Origin: Gemmatimonadota bacterium
Lineage (GTDB): Bacteria > Latescibacterota > UBA2968 > UBA8231
DNA: 64,000 nucleotides
Direction: 5' to 3'
Assembly (NCBI GenBank): GCA_009840005.1
Contig: VXOR01000086.1
Span: forward strand, 32,613-96,612
The notes under the pieces: model-generated
The model's database searches: none
What the model saw: only the letters and a program-made list of their open reading frames with translations
What the model was told of the DNA's origin: nothing
Part shown: piece by piece, positions 63,354 to 64,000 of the stretch
Position numbering within the stretch: the first letter of the stretch is position 1
Layout of the letters: the number at the start of each line of letters is the position of its first letter
Position numbers and translations under genes: made by a program

Positions 63354-64000
63354 ATGGCAGGCATCATGTTGCTGTGTTTTTGCGGCGTCTTACTCGGTGC
63401 TGCGCCCGTGTTGGGAGGGACGGAATACCGCTTAGGTGGGACCGATGGCAACCCTTGGCAGGCCATCCTAACCGGAGAAAGCGCCTACCATATCTTTGCT
63501 GCTGACGGCCAAGTCGAACGCCAAGTATCGGTAGGAGTTTCGCCGTTTGGCGCGGGGGCCGATACGCTGATCGACTTTTCCGGCACCTCGATCCAACCTC
63601 GGCTTATTGACCCATCCGTCAATATCGCCCGAGCCGATGTCAATGCCGGCAGAACATCCATCCCTTTGCCCTATATCCCCGGCTCCAGGGTTCTCAGTAC
63701 GGATCACTGCATTGCTTGGGGCAATTTTCAACCTTCGATCAAGCTGATGCTAGACGGCGATCCGACCACGGCCACTTTCCGCACTTTTGTCCAGCGGGTC
63801 GGATCGCCACCGGGGGTGGGCTACACCTGGACCAATTCCGTGGTATTCGACTTTGGCGCGGGTGTGCCCATCAACCGCATTCGCTTCTTCCCCCGCCTGA
63901 GCCGGAGAGAGGATTTCCAGTTGATCGAGACTATGGAGACACCCGCGCCAGAGGTGGAAACCTTTGGCGAAGACAGCTTCTTGGCCAACTTCCTCGCTTG
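63354..64000 (+). CDS. secreted surface protein of the same family (runs off window)
   Basis: The 5' end of a gene cut by the window edge; 215 codons are visible. The ATG at 63354 has AAGGGAG upstream and begins a signal peptide (IMLLCFCGVLLGAAPVLG). The body contains SIKLMLDGDPTTATFRTF and SVVFDFGAGVPINRIRFFPR, closely mirroring the discoidin-like segments of the proteins at 52884 (ILDGDPNTFW) and 61152 (FGVNRVRFYPR). Third member of the local paralogous family. The C-terminal domain is not visible. Confidence 0.75.
   Translation, partial: MAGIMLLCFCGVLLGAAPVLGGTEYRLGGTDGNPWQAILTGESAYHIFAADGQVERQVSVGVSPFGAGADTLIDFSGTSIQPRLIDPSVNIARADVNAGRTSIPLPYIPGSRVLSTDHCIAWGNFQPSIKLMLDGDPTTATFRTFVQRVGSPPGVGYTWTNSVVFDFGAGVPINRIRFFPRLSRREDFQLIETMETPAPEVETFGEDSFLANFLA

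Overview
The window looks like a chromosomal segment of a GC-rich, Gram-negative bacterium. It encodes a TamA/TamB pair, Omp85 and lipoprotein signals, and a two-piece PP-loop/radical SAM queuosine module. Secreted proteins carry FlgD-like or T9SS-like C-terminal domains. Metabolism is rich in phytanoyl-CoA-type dioxygenases, enolase-superfamily dehydratases, SMP-30 lactonases, creatininase-like and Ldh2-like enzymes. From general knowledge this mix resembles FCB-group lineages such as Latescibacterota or Poribacteria-like bacteria. That placement is an inference; no rRNA gene is present to confirm it.

Layout. 0-1.3 kb: two toxin-antitoxin modules (UPF0175/DUF3368-PIN, and an antitoxin-like gene with a truncated zeta kinase). 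1.3-16.4 kb: mostly core genes, namely a creatininase-family hydrolase, queE-queC, a DUF502 membrane protein, a YugP-like zinc peptidase, an exported protein-tamB-tamA-GNAT run, ilvD and a 2-hydroxyacid dehydrogenase. 17 kb: ssrA (tmRNA) with a clear promoter and 3' hairpin. 17.4-26.4 kb: an accessory island directly downstream of ssrA, containing an orphan HicB, a type I restriction-modification locus (hsdR, hsdS, hsdM), a VapBC-like pair and an AlbA_2/GHKL ATP-binding protein. Four gene fragments (hsdR 3' end, mandelate-racemase 5' end, hsdM 5' end, sulfatase 5' end) show that this island is a recombination mosaic. 26.5-39.4 kb: a carbon-catabolism neighbourhood of enolase-superfamily dehydratase, two aldehyde dehydrogenases, two PhyH dioxygenases, SDR, Ldh2, M28 peptidase, SMP-30 and NHL propellers, and an AT-rich racemase-like gene. 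39.5-41.8 kb: a tightly packed four-gene operon of two DUF1538 membrane proteins, a P-II-like protein and a CBS protein. 42-50 kb: an MFS transporter, two TPR lipoproteins (one with FG-GAP/ASPIC-UnbV) and a membrane spermidine-synthase-like/TPR fusion.

50-64 kb is a cell-envelope and surface-protein region. It starts with a TlpA-like thioredoxin whose reading frame is interrupted by an in-frame TGA exactly where the first cysteine of the CxxC motif belongs. A stable hairpin lies just downstream of that TGA, and the frame is intact through a C-terminal sorting domain. I read it as a selenocysteine-containing (UxxC) secreted redox protein, the most interesting single observation here. Divergently oriented is a lipoprotein parvulin foldase. 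Next come a large FlgD-tailed surface protein, a probable beta-barrel with Ca-binding-like segments, a GT-C glycosyltransferase/TPR fusion, and two more surface proteins related to the first, the last one running off the window edge. Together they suggest an export, folding and display system for a paralogous family of large surface proteins.
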